From positions 1 to 41,248 of the forward strand of contig CAJJPX010000013.1 of assembly GCA_905193755.1 (NCBI GenBank): DNA of 41,248 nucleotides, in the 5' to 3' direction. Positions within the stretch are counted from its first letter, which is position 1. Each line of letters opens with the position of its first letter. This document shows, piece by piece, positions 8,150 to 16,170 of this stretch. Below the pieces are notes generated by a model, which worked only from the letters and a program-made list of their open reading frames with translations, was not told the DNA's origin and ran no database searches. Position numbers and translations under genes: made by a program. The stretch comes from an uncultured Clostridium sp. GTDB taxonomy: Bacteria > Bacillota_I > Bacilli_A > RF39 > UBA660.

Positions 8150-8315
8150 ATATGTCTATATCTCTATCATCATATTCTTTATCAATTTCATAACCTTTAA
8201 ATTTACAAAATTCTTTTAATTTTTCTTCTTGTTCTCCTAGACTAAAACCTTCTCGTTTTTGGTCTAATGTTGAAACTCTTTTATAAATTCCTGCAACTTT
8301 CTTTTCATCATTCAT
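8148..8315 (-). pseudogene. N-terminal stump of a large serine recombinase (55 aa)
   Basis: The protein begins MNDEKKVAGIYKRVSTLDQ and continues with a GFSLGEQEEKL.EFC pattern. This is the opening of the resolvase domain in TnpX-type large serine recombinases, with S15 in RVST the expected nucleophile. Intact proteins exceed 450 residues; this one stops after 55 in place of the usual E.D.GISG segment, and no remainder lies downstream, where the oriT-like sequence starts. AAAGGAG is about ten bases before the ATG. It is transcribed, if at all, through the attenuator upstream. The remnant status is secure; which element it came from is not. Confidence 0.8.
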
Positions 8316-8338
8316 AAATCATCAACTCCTTTTCTAAC

Positions 8339-8383
8339 AAAAAAGGTGTCAAAAGTATTATAGTGACTAATACTGCTGACACC
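8339..8383 (-). terminator. Attenuator-type terminator in front of the recombinase stump
   Basis: A long two-part hairpin (GGTGTC with GACACC at 8345-8350/8378-8383, and AGTATTA with TAATACT inside) is followed on the minus strand by TTTTTT. Its 5' arm overlaps the end of the 21-codon leader frame, so translation of the leader could decide whether the hairpin forms. Confidence 0.75.
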
Positions 8384-8432
8384 CTTTAAAATCTAGTTTA
8401 GAATAATGTTTGCTAATAAATACGAATCTCAT
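8367..8432 (-). CDS. Leader peptide (21 aa) overlapping an attenuator
   Basis: A 21-codon frame starting MRFVFISKHYSK and ending GCQQY with TAG. AGGGGG lies nine bases before the ATG. Its last codons run into the 5' arm of the terminator at 8345-8383. The promoter, leader frame, terminator and next ribosome binding site are in the order used by attenuated antibiotic-resistance genes and other mobile-element cargo. The gene now downstream is only the recombinase stump, so the original target may have been lost. That last point is inference. Confidence 0.55.
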   Translation of the reverse strand: MRFVFISKHYSKLDFKGCQQY

Positions 8433-8472
8433 ACTATTTAACCCCCTAAATAGACACAAGTCTTCTTGGCTG

Positions 8473-8502
8473 ATTATTCTATCACAATTTTAAAAATGTC
8501 AA
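8473..8502 (-). promoter_or_regulatory. Promoter of the leader/attenuator unit
   Basis: Consensus TTGACA (8497-8502) with AATAAT 18 bp on (8473-8478), or TAGAAT at 15 bp. Confidence 0.65.
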
Positions 8503-8511
8503 ATATGTGGC

Positions 8512-8787
8512 TTAAAAATGGCTTTTAATATAGGTTTCAAAGTCTTTAAACTTTATTTTTTCATCATAACCATTAACAAATATGTCATCACATTCATCAA
8601 ACATTAAATAATCAATATTATTGATATTTATGATATGTGGCTTTACATAAGCAATATTAGTTCCTTTAATATTTTTAATATTTCCATTTGTAATAATAGG
8701 TTTAACACAAGCAAATTTACATATCATTTCTACCTTTCGTTTAAGTTCAATACTTATTTCTAATTCTTTAGTTTCTATTGTTAACAT
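8512..8787 (-). CDS. Hypothetical protein (91 aa)
   Basis: Unrecognised. It begins MLTIETKELEISIELKRK, has a central pair of cysteines (MICKFACVKP) and an acidic YLMFDECDDIF segment; there is no membrane helix. The longer open frame starts inside the tRNA terminator hairpin, so I take the internal ATG at 8787, although the GAGAG before it is a weak ribosome binding site. It lies between the tRNA pair and the mobile-element scar and may belong to either. Confidence 0.5.
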   Translation of the reverse strand: MLTIETKELEISIELKRKVEMICKFACVKPIITNGNIKNIKGTNIAYVKPHIININNIDYLMFDECDDIFVNGYDEKIKFKDFETYIKSHF

Positions 8788-8818
8788 ATAATCACTCTCA
8801 CTTTCTTTCTTAAACAAC

Positions 8819-8842
8819 AAAAAAACTAACATTTCTGTTAGT
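8819..8842 (-). terminator. Terminator of the tRNA-Leu/tRNA-Ile transcript
   Basis: ACTAAC (8825-8830) pairs with GTTAGT (8837-8842), followed by seven T on the minus strand. Confidence 0.85.
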
Positions 8843-8888
8843 AATTTATTACTCTCGAAACTTCAAAAGTTCGAGTTTCCTATCAATC

Positions 8889-8973
8889 TGGTGCAGGTGA
8901 AGGGACTTGAACCCCCATGGATTGCTCCGCTAGATCCTAAGTCTAGTGCGTCTGCCAATTTCGCCACACCTGC
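8889..8973 (-). tRNA. tRNA-Leu (anticodon TAG)
   Basis: An 85-nt class II tRNA with a long variable arm, acceptor GCAGGTG/CACCTGC, discriminator A and encoded CCA. The anticodon loop CTTAGGA gives TAG, which reads CUN codons. Confidence 0.97.
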
Positions 8974-8984
8974 ACATTAATTAG

Positions 8985-9061
8985 TGGTGGACCTCGTAGG
9001 ACTCGAACCTACAACCGCCCGGTTATGAGCCGGATGCTCTAACCAATTGAGCTAGAGGTCC
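8985..9061 (-). tRNA. tRNA with CAT anticodon, probably tRNA-Ile2 (lysidine type)
   Basis: A complete cloverleaf with acceptor GGACCTC/GAGGTCC and encoded CCA. The anticodon loop is CTCATAA. The acceptor and loop resemble the Bacillus tRNA-Ile2, whose C34 is converted to lysidine by TilS to read AUA, more than the elongator Met tRNA, which has TTCATAC there. Initiator Met is unlikely because the anticodon stem lacks three G-C pairs next to the loop. The tRNA is certain; the isoacceptor is probable. Confidence 0.93.
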
Positions 9062-9072
9062 ACGACTACTTA

Positions 9073-9101
9073 ATAATAGCATAAAAGAATTTTAATTTCA
9101 A
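9073..9101 (-). promoter_or_regulatory. Promoter of the tRNA pair
   Basis: TTGAAA (9096-9101), 17 bp, TATTAT (9073-9078), with TGC just before the -10. Confidence 0.75.
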
Positions 9102-9135
9102 CATTTTTTTAAAAAAATAAATATTTTTTGTTTTT

Positions 9136-9696
9136 TTATACTCTTGGACTAGATTTTTCTTCTTTTTCAGTAAGAATTTTTGTTAAATCGCCTTTAACAT
9201 TTTCATATTCTTTGATAGAATTGTTTACTCTTAATAATTCAGTATGACTTGATGAACTTAATTCTCTACTCTTTTTAATAGTTTCTTCATTTTTAACATT
9301 GTTTGCTACTTCTAAAGATTTCATTTTTATCATACCTAATGTTTTTACTCTTGAACTTAATTCTCTAATTTTCTTATTAAGTCTTTCTATTAAATGCTTT
9401 AATTCTTCCTCATTTAGTTCTTTTGAAAAATTTAAATATGTACTACTCATATAATATCTAAACAAGCATTCGTATTTAAACTCTTCTTCTTTTGCTTTTT
9501 TAGCTTTACTATATTCACTAATTATCATGTCTAATTTTTGTACTTTTCCAGTATCTCCCCTATTGTAAGCTGTTATTCTTTCTTTTTTAGCTTTTATTAT
9601 TAATTTTTCTAATTCTATCATTGAATTTTCTGCATCTTCTACTAATAGTGAATATTTAACATATTCATCAATTGTAGGCATTATATCTCTATTCAT
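9136..9696 (-). CDS. Coiled-coil hypothetical protein (186 aa)
   Basis: Unrecognised. It is largely charged helix: residues 18-75 and 90-180 are rich in K, E and L with heptad-like spacing, broken by a short YECLFRYYMSSTYLNF stretch. It has no signal or membrane segment. AGAGGGGG sits five bases before the ATG. It has its own promoter with a short leader. It diverges from murC, with the two starts about 140 bp apart. Confidence 0.7.
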   Translation of the reverse strand: MNRDIMPTIDEYVKYSLLVEDAENSMIELEKLIIKAKKERITAYNRGDTGKVQKLDMIISEYSKAKKAKEEEFKYECLFRYYMSSTYLNFSKELNEEELKHLIERLNKKIRELSSRVKTLGMIKMKSLEVANNVKNEETIKKSRELSSSSHTELLRVNNSIKEYENVKGDLTKILTEKEEKSSPRV

Positions 9697-9725
9697 ATTT
9701 TCCCCCTCTTTTTAAGTCGATGCAT

Positions 9726-9754
9726 ATTATAACACATTATTACTAAAAAGTCAC
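9726..9754 (-). promoter_or_regulatory. Promoter of the coiled-coil gene
   Basis: GTGACT (9749-9754), 17 bp, TATAAT (9726-9731) with an upstream TGT. Confidence 0.7.
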
Positions 9755-9835
9755 GCTTTTTTAATGTGTAAATTATGTAAAGTGTTATTCTTTTTAATCA
9801 CTAATTATAGTATAATTTAATGTAGGTGATTTTAA

Positions 9836-11140
9836 ATGATTTATTATTTTATAGGAATTAAAGGAAGTGGAATGAGCTCTCTTGCTCAAATAATGCACGA
9901 TTTAGGATATAAAGTTACAGGAAGTGATAAACCCGATCATTTCTTTACTGAGGCTGGACTAATTAAAAAGGGTATTCCCTTTCATGAATTTAACCCAGAT
10001 ATGATAACTAAAGATATGATTATTGTTCAAGGAAATGCATTTAATGATGAACATCCTGAAGTTAAAAAAGCACATGAACTTGGTCTTAAGATATTTACAT
10101 ATCAAGAAATGATAGCTGAAATAACTAATGATACTAAATTAGTTGCTGTATGTGGTTGTCATGGTAAAACTACAACTACTACTATGTTAAAGACTGTTCT
10201 AGAGCCATTTGGTGTTAACTATCTTATTGGAGACGGAACTGGATACGCTAAAAAAGGAAATGAATATTTTGCACTAGAAGCATGTGAATATAAGAGACAT
10301 TTTTTAGCATATAATCCATATTACACTATTGTAACTAATATTGAACTTGATCACACAGATTATTATAAAGATTTAGATGATGTAATGGATGCATTTAATG
10401 AATTTGTAAGTAAGACTCGTAAATCTGTTATAATGTGTGGAGATGATATCAATAATAGAAAAGTTAAAACTGATAAACCGGTATATTACTATGGATTTAA
10501 TGAAGATAATGATGTTGTAGTAAAGAATGTTACTCATGATGAAGAAACTACTAAGGCTGATGTGTACATCAAAGGAGAATTATATGATACATATACTTTC
10601 CCTTTTGTAGGAGATCATCTTTTATTAAATGTTTTAGGTGTTATTACTGTTTGTTATCTTGAGAATCTTCCTAAAGATGTAGTTAGAAAACAAGTAAGTA
10701 TAATTGAGCATGCTAAGAGAAGATTCATTGAAGAAAAATTTAGAAATAATATATTAATAGATGACTATGCTCATCATCCAACTGAAGTTAAAGTTACAAT
10801 AGAAGCAGCACGTAAGAAATATCCTGATAGAGAGATAGTTGCACTATTTAAAGCTCATACTAGATCAAGAGTTCAATACTTCCATAAAGAGTTTGCTGAT
10901 GCATTAAATCTTGCTGATAAAGCATTTGTACTTGATATAGGAGAAGATAGAAAAGAACTTGGATATGATGGTGTGTCTTGTATGGATATAATAAAAGATT
11001 TAAAGAATGGTGATTATATATCACTTGAAGAAGTTGATAAATTGCTTCCATATAAAGATACTAATGCAGTACTTCTATTTATGAGTAGTAAAGATATATA
11101 TGTACTTGAAAATAAATATAAGGAAATAGCTAGTAAGTAG
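9836..11140 (+). CDS. murC: UDP-N-acetylmuramate--L-alanine ligase
   Basis: Adds L-alanine to UDP-MurNAc with ATP, the first peptide step of peptidoglycan synthesis, in the cytoplasm. Length 434 aa is normal. The N-terminal Rossmann domain opens IGIKGSGMSSLA. The ATP loop is GCHGKTTT (107-114). The central domain has NIELDHTDYY (168-177), and the C-terminal domain has DDYAHHPTEV near residue 315. AGGTGAT precedes the ATG and a TATAAT box lies at 9811-9816. It is a single gene ended by a terminator that overlaps its stop. Confidence 0.95.
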   Translation: MIYYFIGIKGSGMSSLAQIMHDLGYKVTGSDKPDHFFTEAGLIKKGIPFHEFNPDMITKDMIIVQGNAFNDEHPEVKKAHELGLKIFTYQEMIAEITNDTKLVAVCGCHGKTTTTTMLKTVLEPFGVNYLIGDGTGYAKKGNEYFALEACEYKRHFLAYNPYYTIVTNIELDHTDYYKDLDDVMDAFNEFVSKTRKSVIMCGDDINNRKVKTDKPVYYYGFNEDNDVVVKNVTHDEETTKADVYIKGELYDTYTFPFVGDHLLLNVLGVITVCYLENLPKDVVRKQVSIIEHAKRRFIEEKFRNNILIDDYAHHPTEVKVTIEAARKKYPDREIVALFKAHTRSRVQYFHKEFADALNLADKAFVLDIGEDRKELGYDGVSCMDIIKDLKNGDYISLEEVDKLLPYKDTNAVLLFMSSKDIYVLENKYKEIASK

Positions 11141-11155
11141 TTATTTCTTTTTTTA
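11120..11155 (+). terminator. murC terminator
   Basis: AAGGAAATA (11120-11128) pairs with TATTTCTTT (11142-11150) before a run of T; it overlaps the stop codon. Confidence 0.75.
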
Positions 11156-11172
11156 TAAATAAAAAAGAAGGA

Positions 11173-11604
11173 CTACTCTCTTCCTTCTAATCTACATAAT
11201 AAATCGATTTTGAACATTTCTTTTTGTGCGTTTGCTTTAGAAATCATTATACCTTTATAAGCTGTTAATTCTGATTTATGACCATCTAATAATATATCTT
11301 TTGGTTCTAAATTATTTAACATAACTATATTATTATTTTTATATACAGTGTAATTTAATTTAACTTCACCATATACTTTTACGAATAATGAGTCAGTTGG
11401 TAATCTTAAATCGTAAGTTTCAGTTTGTTCGTGTTTATTAATTGAAACTAATTCTCCAACGAATTCACCACTTCTTAATTTAGGATAAAAATCAAACATT
11501 AATTTCTTGTAAGCAACCATGTTGTATTTCTTTAAACTTCTTTCTAGTTTTTTGAAATTGTTCTCATCTAAATAATCTAAAATAAATCTACCTTTCATAA
11601 TCAT
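11173..11604 (-). CDS. Hypothetical protein (143 aa)
   Basis: Unrecognised soluble protein starting MIMKGRFILDYLDENNFKK, mixed helix and strand, with conserved-looking YPKLRSGEFVGELVSI and LLDGHKSELTAYKGIMIS segments. I chose the ATG at 11604 because AAGGGGGG lies five bases upstream; the longer frame starts before that site. It is single, convergent with murC, with a near-consensus promoter. Confidence 0.65.
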   Translation of the reverse strand: MIMKGRFILDYLDENNFKKLERSLKKYNMVAYKKLMFDFYPKLRSGEFVGELVSINKHEQTETYDLRLPTDSLFVKVYGEVKLNYTVYKNNNIVMLNNLEPKDILLDGHKSELTAYKGIMISKANAQKEMFKIDLLCRLEGRE

Positions 11605-11633
11605 CAAAACCCCCCTTAATGATTTGTACATAG

Positions 11634-11662
11634 ATTATAGCATATTTTTTAAAAAAAGTCAA
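11634..11662 (-). promoter_or_regulatory. Promoter of the 143-aa gene
   Basis: TTGACT (11657-11662), 17 bp, TGC-TATAAT (11634-11639). Confidence 0.85.
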
Positions 11663-11749
11663 ATAAAAGTTGTTTTAAGAGGTTTTTAATGTTTTATGAT
11701 TAGTTAGTTGTCTTTTTATTTTTTGTTTCTTATAGGTCTTAAAAATGGT

Positions 11750-12883
11750 TTATTTTGATAAATTATATATTAATATTTCATTATTAGTTTTATCTGTTCC
11801 TGATAATTGAAAATTTGGCATGTGAAAAGATAATCTTTTTAGTAGTGCAAATAACTTAGTAGTTTTAAGTTCTCTTATTTTTGAAGATTTACCTACTGTA
11901 TGTTCATAGAATGTTTTATCTAATAAATATAGTTTTCTTTGATATTCTGTTTCTTGAGAGTTATTTGATAGTATTTTATTTATAAGTGATTTTGGCCATC
12001 TTAGATGAAACCTCTCTTCTTCTCTTTTGCTTAGTATTTCATGATATTCATAATTTAATTCTTGATTTTTTGGTACTTTTATAGTAGTTATACCTTCTTT
12101 ATTTAAAAGATGCATTAATTCTATTAAAGGAAATACTTGATTTGGATGAACATCTTGTACTTTTATTCCTTTATTAAGTTTATAAAGTTTTCTTTCTATT
12201 TTTTTATTAGTTGTTTTTACTAAATCAGACTGTACTGCATATATGTAACATACTTTTTCATTATCTTCTTCTCTAATAGCATAGTTTATGTGCGATACTG
12301 TGTGTGATGAATCTTTATCCCCTAGTATGAAATAAATACTTTTACTTGTTTCATCCCATGTTTCGTTTACATTAATTAATGATGTTACTTTATATCCTTC
12401 GTAGTTATCTATTTCTCTATTATTGTATTTTTCTAATGTATTATTATTTAAAAAGTCTAATTCTTTCTTTAAAAAACTATTTATGTTTCTAAAGTCATTT
12501 TTATCCATTCTAAGCCATATTCTTAGTAGTACATTTATACATACATTTCTTTCACTAACATGTATGTTATGAGACGTGTATAGTCTTATTTGAGAGTTTA
12601 CTATATCAGTAAGTAATTTAAAGAATTCTATTGGGTTATCTATTTCAATATTTGGATAATTAGATTTATTTAAGTTTTTTAGTCTCTCTATATCTTCTTC
12701 TGTTATAGATGGAGTCCAGCAGTTTTTTAATATAAATGGAGATTTACTAATGCTATTTATTAGTTCTATACCTTCACTATTAAAAATAAAGTTTATTCTT
12801 GGAATTTCATTTTCAGCACCTATTGATGGTACAGTTCCTGTGATAAAAATTTCTATTAATTCTTTAAATTCTATTTTTCTCAT
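11750..12883 (-). CDS. Hypothetical protein (377 aa)
   Basis: Unrecognised cytoplasmic protein. Visible landmarks are a hydrophilic helical N-terminal half, a strand-rich middle (GYKVTSLINVNETWD, SIYFILGDKDSSHTVSHINY, KVCYIYAVQSD) and a basic C-terminal third. The middle looks like one alpha/beta domain, but I cannot name the fold. AAGAAGG lies five bases before the ATG. It follows the thrS terminator by about 30 bp, so it either depends on read-through or has a promoter in that gap. Confidence 0.65.
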   Translation of the reverse strand: MRKIEFKELIEIFITGTVPSIGAENEIPRINFIFNSEGIELINSISKSPFILKNCWTPSITEEDIERLKNLNKSNYPNIEIDNPIEFFKLLTDIVNSQIRLYTSHNIHVSERNVCINVLLRIWLRMDKNDFRNINSFLKKELDFLNNNTLEKYNNREIDNYEGYKVTSLINVNETWDETSKSIYFILGDKDSSHTVSHINYAIREEDNEKVCYIYAVQSDLVKTTNKKIERKLYKLNKGIKVQDVHPNQVFPLIELMHLLNKEGITTIKVPKNQELNYEYHEILSKREEERFHLRWPKSLINKILSNNSQETEYQRKLYLLDKTFYEHTVGKSSKIRELKTTKLFALLKRLSFHMPNFQLSGTDKTNNEILIYNLSK

Positions 12884-12915
12884 ATTACCTTCTTTGAAAT
12901 GTATAATAACATAAT

Positions 12916-12937
12916 AAAAAGAGTATTTCTACTCTTT
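12916..12937 (-). terminator. thrS terminator
   Basis: AAAGAGTA pairs with TACTCTTT around a short loop, with a TTTTT tail on the minus strand; it overlaps the thrS stop. Confidence 0.8.
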
Positions 12938-14683
12938 ATTTTTGATTTCTTTATGAAGTTTTTCTATGAATTCATCTATTTTTAATGTATGTGTTTCATT
13001 AGAACCACGAAGACGATAGCTTATAGTTTCAGCATCTCTTTCTTTGTCTCCTAGTATTAATGTATATGGAACTTTTGAAATAACACTTTCTCTCATTTTG
13101 TAGTTTAATTTTTCATCTCTATCATCTAATTTAACTCTTATATTTTCTTTTTCTAGTATATCTAGTATTTTCTTACTATACTCTAGATGATATTCCATAT
13201 TAACTGGAATAATATTTGCTTGAACTGGAGCTAACCATAATGGAAGAGCACCTTTTGTTTCTTCTAGGATGTATGCCATAAATCTATCAAGAGAACCTAA
13301 AATAGCTCTATGAAGTACTACTGGTGTTTTCTTTTCTCCATCTTTATCTACGTATTTTAAATCGAATTTTGCTGGTAAACAGAAGTCTAATTGACAAGTA
13401 GATAGTGTGTATTCGTTTCCAACTGCTGGACGAACATTAACGTCTAATTTAGGGCCATAGAATGCTGCTTCTCCTATTTCTTCAGTATATTCAATACCAA
13501 GTTCATTTAATACTTCACGTAGTTCATTTTCTGCTTTATTCCACATTTCATCATCTGGATGATATTTTTCTTTATCTTCTGGATCTCTTAGTGATAAAAC
13601 GCATCTATAGTCTGTGATATTAAAGTCTTTATATACATCAAATATTAAATCTACTACACTCTTGAATTCTGATTTAATTTGTTCTGGTGTTACGAATAAG
13701 TGTGCATCATTTTGACAGAAGTGTCTTCCTCTTTCAATACCTTTTACTGCACCTGATGCTTCATATCTAAAGTCGTGAGCTATTTCACCTATTCTAATTG
13801 GTAAATCTTTGTATGAATGTAATTTATTTGAATAAATCATCATGTGATGTGGACAGTTCATTGGTCTTAATACGAATGATTCTTCATCTACTTTCATAGC
13901 TGGGAACATATTTTCTTTATAGTGATCCCAGTGTCCTGAAGTTTTATATAAGTCTACTGTTCCAACGCATGGAGTAAGTACGTGTAAGTATCCTAGTTTT
14001 CTTTCTTTGCCTTTGATATAGTCTTCTAATTCTTGCCATATAATGTATCCATTTGGTAAGTACATTGGAAGTCCACGTCCTACTAAGTCATCTGACATGA
14101 ATAGTTCCATTTCTTTTCCTATTTTTCTGTGATCTCTATTTTTACAATCTTCTAGGTATGCTAAATGTTCATTTAAATCTTCTTCATTTTCAAAACAAAT
14201 ACCATATACTCTTTGAAGCATTTTATTTTTAGAGTCACCCTTCCAGTAAGCTCCACTAACTTTTAATAACTTAAAGTACTTAATTTCTTTAGTTGAGTTT
14301 ACGTGTGGGCCTCTACATAGGTCTATAAAATCTTCTTGTTTGTATGCTGAAATCACTTGTTCATGTTCATCCATTCTACTAATTAAGTCTATTTTATATG
14401 GATCATCTTTGAACATTTCAAGAGCTTCTTCTTTAGACAATTCTATTCTTTTGATTAGTTTATTATCTTTAGAGATCTTTTTCATTTCTTTTTCGATTTT
14501 TGGTAAGTCTTCATCTGTTAAAGATACATCACCTAGATCTATATCATAATAGAATCCTTCGTTAATTACTGGTCCTACCCAAAATTTTGCTTGTGGGTAA
14601 ATATGTTTTACTGCATGTGCTAAAAGGTGAGCACAACTATGATTTAATACATTTAATCTTTCATCATTTTTAATTTCTTTCAT
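12929..14683 (-). CDS. thrS: Threonyl-tRNA synthetase without a TGS domain
   Basis: Charges tRNA-Thr. At 584 aa it is about 58 residues shorter than the usual enzyme, because the N-terminal TGS domain is missing: the editing motif HxxxH that is H73/H77 in E. coli is H15/H19 here. Editing stays likely, since C123 and H127 (CRGPH) are also present. The class II core has RPMNCPHHMM and the C-terminal anticodon-binding domain is complete. The start overlaps the upstream 158-aa gene by 14 bases, and both are under one Thr T-box. No frame extends it upstream with TGS sequence. Confidence 0.95.
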   Translation of the reverse strand: MKEIKNDERLNVLNHSCAHLLAHAVKHIYPQAKFWVGPVINEGFYYDIDLGDVSLTDEDLPKIEKEMKKISKDNKLIKRIELSKEEALEMFKDDPYKIDLISRMDEHEQVISAYKQEDFIDLCRGPHVNSTKEIKYFKLLKVSGAYWKGDSKNKMLQRVYGICFENEEDLNEHLAYLEDCKNRDHRKIGKEMELFMSDDLVGRGLPMYLPNGYIIWQELEDYIKGKERKLGYLHVLTPCVGTVDLYKTSGHWDHYKENMFPAMKVDEESFVLRPMNCPHHMMIYSNKLHSYKDLPIRIGEIAHDFRYEASGAVKGIERGRHFCQNDAHLFVTPEQIKSEFKSVVDLIFDVYKDFNITDYRCVLSLRDPEDKEKYHPDDEMWNKAENELREVLNELGIEYTEEIGEAAFYGPKLDVNVRPAVGNEYTLSTCQLDFCLPAKFDLKYVDKDGEKKTPVVLHRAILGSLDRFMAYILEETKGALPLWLAPVQANIIPVNMEYHLEYSKKILDILEKENIRVKLDDRDEKLNYKMRESVISKVPYTLILGDKERDAETISYRLRGSNETHTLKIDEFIEKLHKEIKNKE

Positions 14684-15146
14684 TTACTTCATCTTCTTTC
14701 ATTCTTTTTACTTCGTTTCTATTGTATTTCTTTGTTAGAACTATTCCTCTTTTTTCTAGTTCTTTTCTTGCTTCTCTTGCATTTTTATAAGTATTGAATT
14801 TTCTATTAAGCAGTTGTTTTAATTCGTATACAGACATTCTTGTATAGTCATATTCTTTATCTTCCAGTTCTTCTGGGTCATCAAATTCAATTCTTACTTC
14901 TTTCATTTCTAAGTCTTTTTTTATAGTTGGAGCATAATACGGAACAACTGTTTTACCATCACTTACCATCATTATTTTTCCAGTCATTATATCTTCTGGA
15001 AATTTTTTTACGTGTTCAAAGGTACTTCTTTTTAATTCCGGAAATAATTCTTTTGCAGCTAAGTGAGTTATTTTTTTTAAATCTATTCCTTCCAGTCCCA
15101 TTGTTCTTGATAAGAACTTTGATAAAGTTATTGTTTCATATTTCAT
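14670..15146 (-). CDS. Unknown protein in the thrS operon (158 aa)
   Basis: First gene after the Thr T-box, so it should be induced when threonine is short. It begins MKYETITLSKFLSRTMGLEG. The N-terminal half is mixed and the C-terminal third is very basic helix (VYELKQLLNRKFNTYKNAR), suggesting nucleic-acid binding, though this is a guess. It does not look like a displaced TGS domain. GGGAGGG lies seven bases before the ATG. Confidence 0.75.
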   Translation of the reverse strand: MKYETITLSKFLSRTMGLEGIDLKKITHLAAKELFPELKRSTFEHVKKFPEDIMTGKIMMVSDGKTVVPYYAPTIKKDLEMKEVRIEFDDPEELEDKEYDYTRMSVYELKQLLNRKFNTYKNAREARKELEKRGIVLTKKYNRNEVKRMKEDEVNERN

Positions 15147-15159
15147 ATTAACCCTCCCT

Positions 15160-15365
15160 TATAAAACAAAAAAAGAGATAGTAAGGAGTCTATTAAGACG
15201 GTACCATCCCTTTATTTAACTTACTATAGTTTTGTAACGAAAACCACTCGTAGGCTATTAACCTCATACAATTGGTAGTAACTATTAAATCATTATATTA
15301 GTTCTCACCAACCACTAATTCTCTTTGATAATATTATTTAATAATCTTGTCCAATTAATTGATTT
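15160..15365 (-). promoter_or_regulatory. Threonine T-box leader
   Basis: T-box riboswitch for the 158-aa gene and thrS. Stem I opens with AATTGG/CCAATT. The specifier loop holds GTT-ACT-A, so the codon is ACU (Thr). The distal loop has TAGTGGTTGGTGAG. The T-box core is the variant AAAGGGATGGTACCGTC (15197-15213). The terminator pairs ATAGTAAG with CTTACTAT before TCTC and seven T. Confidence 0.92.
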
Positions 15366-15373
15366 ACAAGTTA

Positions 15374-15402
15374 ATGTTAACATAATTTTGTTACTTAAGC
15401 AA
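15374..15402 (-). promoter_or_regulatory. Promoter of the Thr T-box operon
   Basis: TTGCTT (15397-15402), 17 bp, extended -10 TGT-TAACAT (15374-15379). The -35 lies on the stop codon of the upstream gene. Confidence 0.6.
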
Positions 15403-16066
15403 CATCTTTTAATCTTAAAGTTTTATTTCTTTGTTTTATTTCTGCTAGGGCTTCTACTTTTTCTCCTAACATTTGAAGTTCATAAGCATCTAAGTCTGAT
15501 ATAGCTTTTGCTATATCGCTTTTAGTTACTTCTTTTTCTACAAATGTTTGTTTTTCTTTTTCTGCTCCTATGTAAGGAGTGATATTTAATTTATCTTCAT
15601 TTGTTGTTTCATGAGTAATATATTCAATTGGTGTTTCATATGTGTCATATAATGTATAATCATTTTTACGAGCCACATATTTTTCTGGTTTTTCAAATAT
15701 AATTTGTGGTTCGATTGGTTTTGATAATGAAGCAGTTCTCATGAATTCTTCTCTTTGTCTAATTGCTTCTTTTTCTTCACGAGTAATATATTCTCCATCT
15801 TCTATTTCTTTTTTAACTGCTCTATCGATAGGATCTTTTCCTTGAACTAAAGAAATAGCTTTTATTGCATAGTAGAAAGGTATAAATCCTCTAAAGAATT
15901 TTCCTAATCCTTCGTTAAATTTATACATACTATTTTTATTTTTTAATACATAACCTTCGTTTTTAAGTTTATTTTCTATTACTGGTTTTACTGAACCAAT
16001 AACTGATAAACCATATGCTGTTGAAATTAATTGAGCTATAATGAATGCTAAAATTACGTTTTCCAT
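15395..16066 (-). CDS. Membrane-anchored hypothetical protein (223 aa)
   Basis: Unrecognised. A hydrophobic segment at residues 3-24 may be a signal anchor, and a weaker one lies near 60-75 (FIPFYYAIKAISLV). The rest is a charged cytoplasmic-type tail with Glu- and Lys-rich helix. I chose the ATG at 16066 because AAGGGGGGG is seven bases upstream; the longer frame starts before it. The promoter is a perfect consensus, so expression may be high. Confidence 0.65.
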   Translation of the reverse strand: MENVILAFIIAQLISTAYGLSVIGSVKPVIENKLKNEGYVLKNKNSMYKFNEGLGKFFRGFIPFYYAIKAISLVQGKDPIDRAVKKEIEDGEYITREEKEAIRQREEFMRTASLSKPIEPQIIFEKPEKYVARKNDYTLYDTYETPIEYITHETTNEDKLNITPYIGAEKEKQTFVEKEVTKSDIAKAISDLDAYELQMLGEKVEALAEIKQRNKTLRLKDVA

Positions 16067-16093
16067 TCTATACCCCCCCTTAATGATGCACAT

Positions 16094-16122
16094 ATTATAT
16101 CAAAAAATGTTGATTTTGTCAA
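16094..16122 (-). promoter_or_regulatory. Consensus promoter of the 223-aa gene
   Basis: TTGACA (16117-16122), 17 bp, TATAAT (16094-16099): an exact sigma-A consensus. Confidence 0.92.
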
Positions 16123-16132
16123 ATTAAGTATT

Positions 16133-16162
16133 AAAAAAGCCTAACGTTATGTTGTTAAGCTT
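16133..16162 (-). terminator. dnaI terminator
   Basis: A 9-bp stem (16137-16145 with 16154-16162) is followed by six T on the minus strand. Confidence 0.85.
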
Positions 16163-16170
16163 ATTATTTT

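Noticed and set aside
8856..8882. Inverted repeat CTCGAA/TTCGAG beside tRNA-Leu as an attachment site
   Set aside because: No matching copy flanks the accessory strip and no tyrosine integrase is present, so there is no support beyond the palindrome.
8985..9061. Initiator tRNA-Met
   Set aside because: The anticodon stem lacks the three consecutive G-C pairs next to the loop, and the acceptor and CTCATAA loop fit tRNA-Ile2 better.
14670..15146. The 158-aa gene as a split-off TGS domain of ThrS
   Set aside because: Its sequence does not show the TGS beta-grasp pattern, and it is more than twice the size of a TGS domain.
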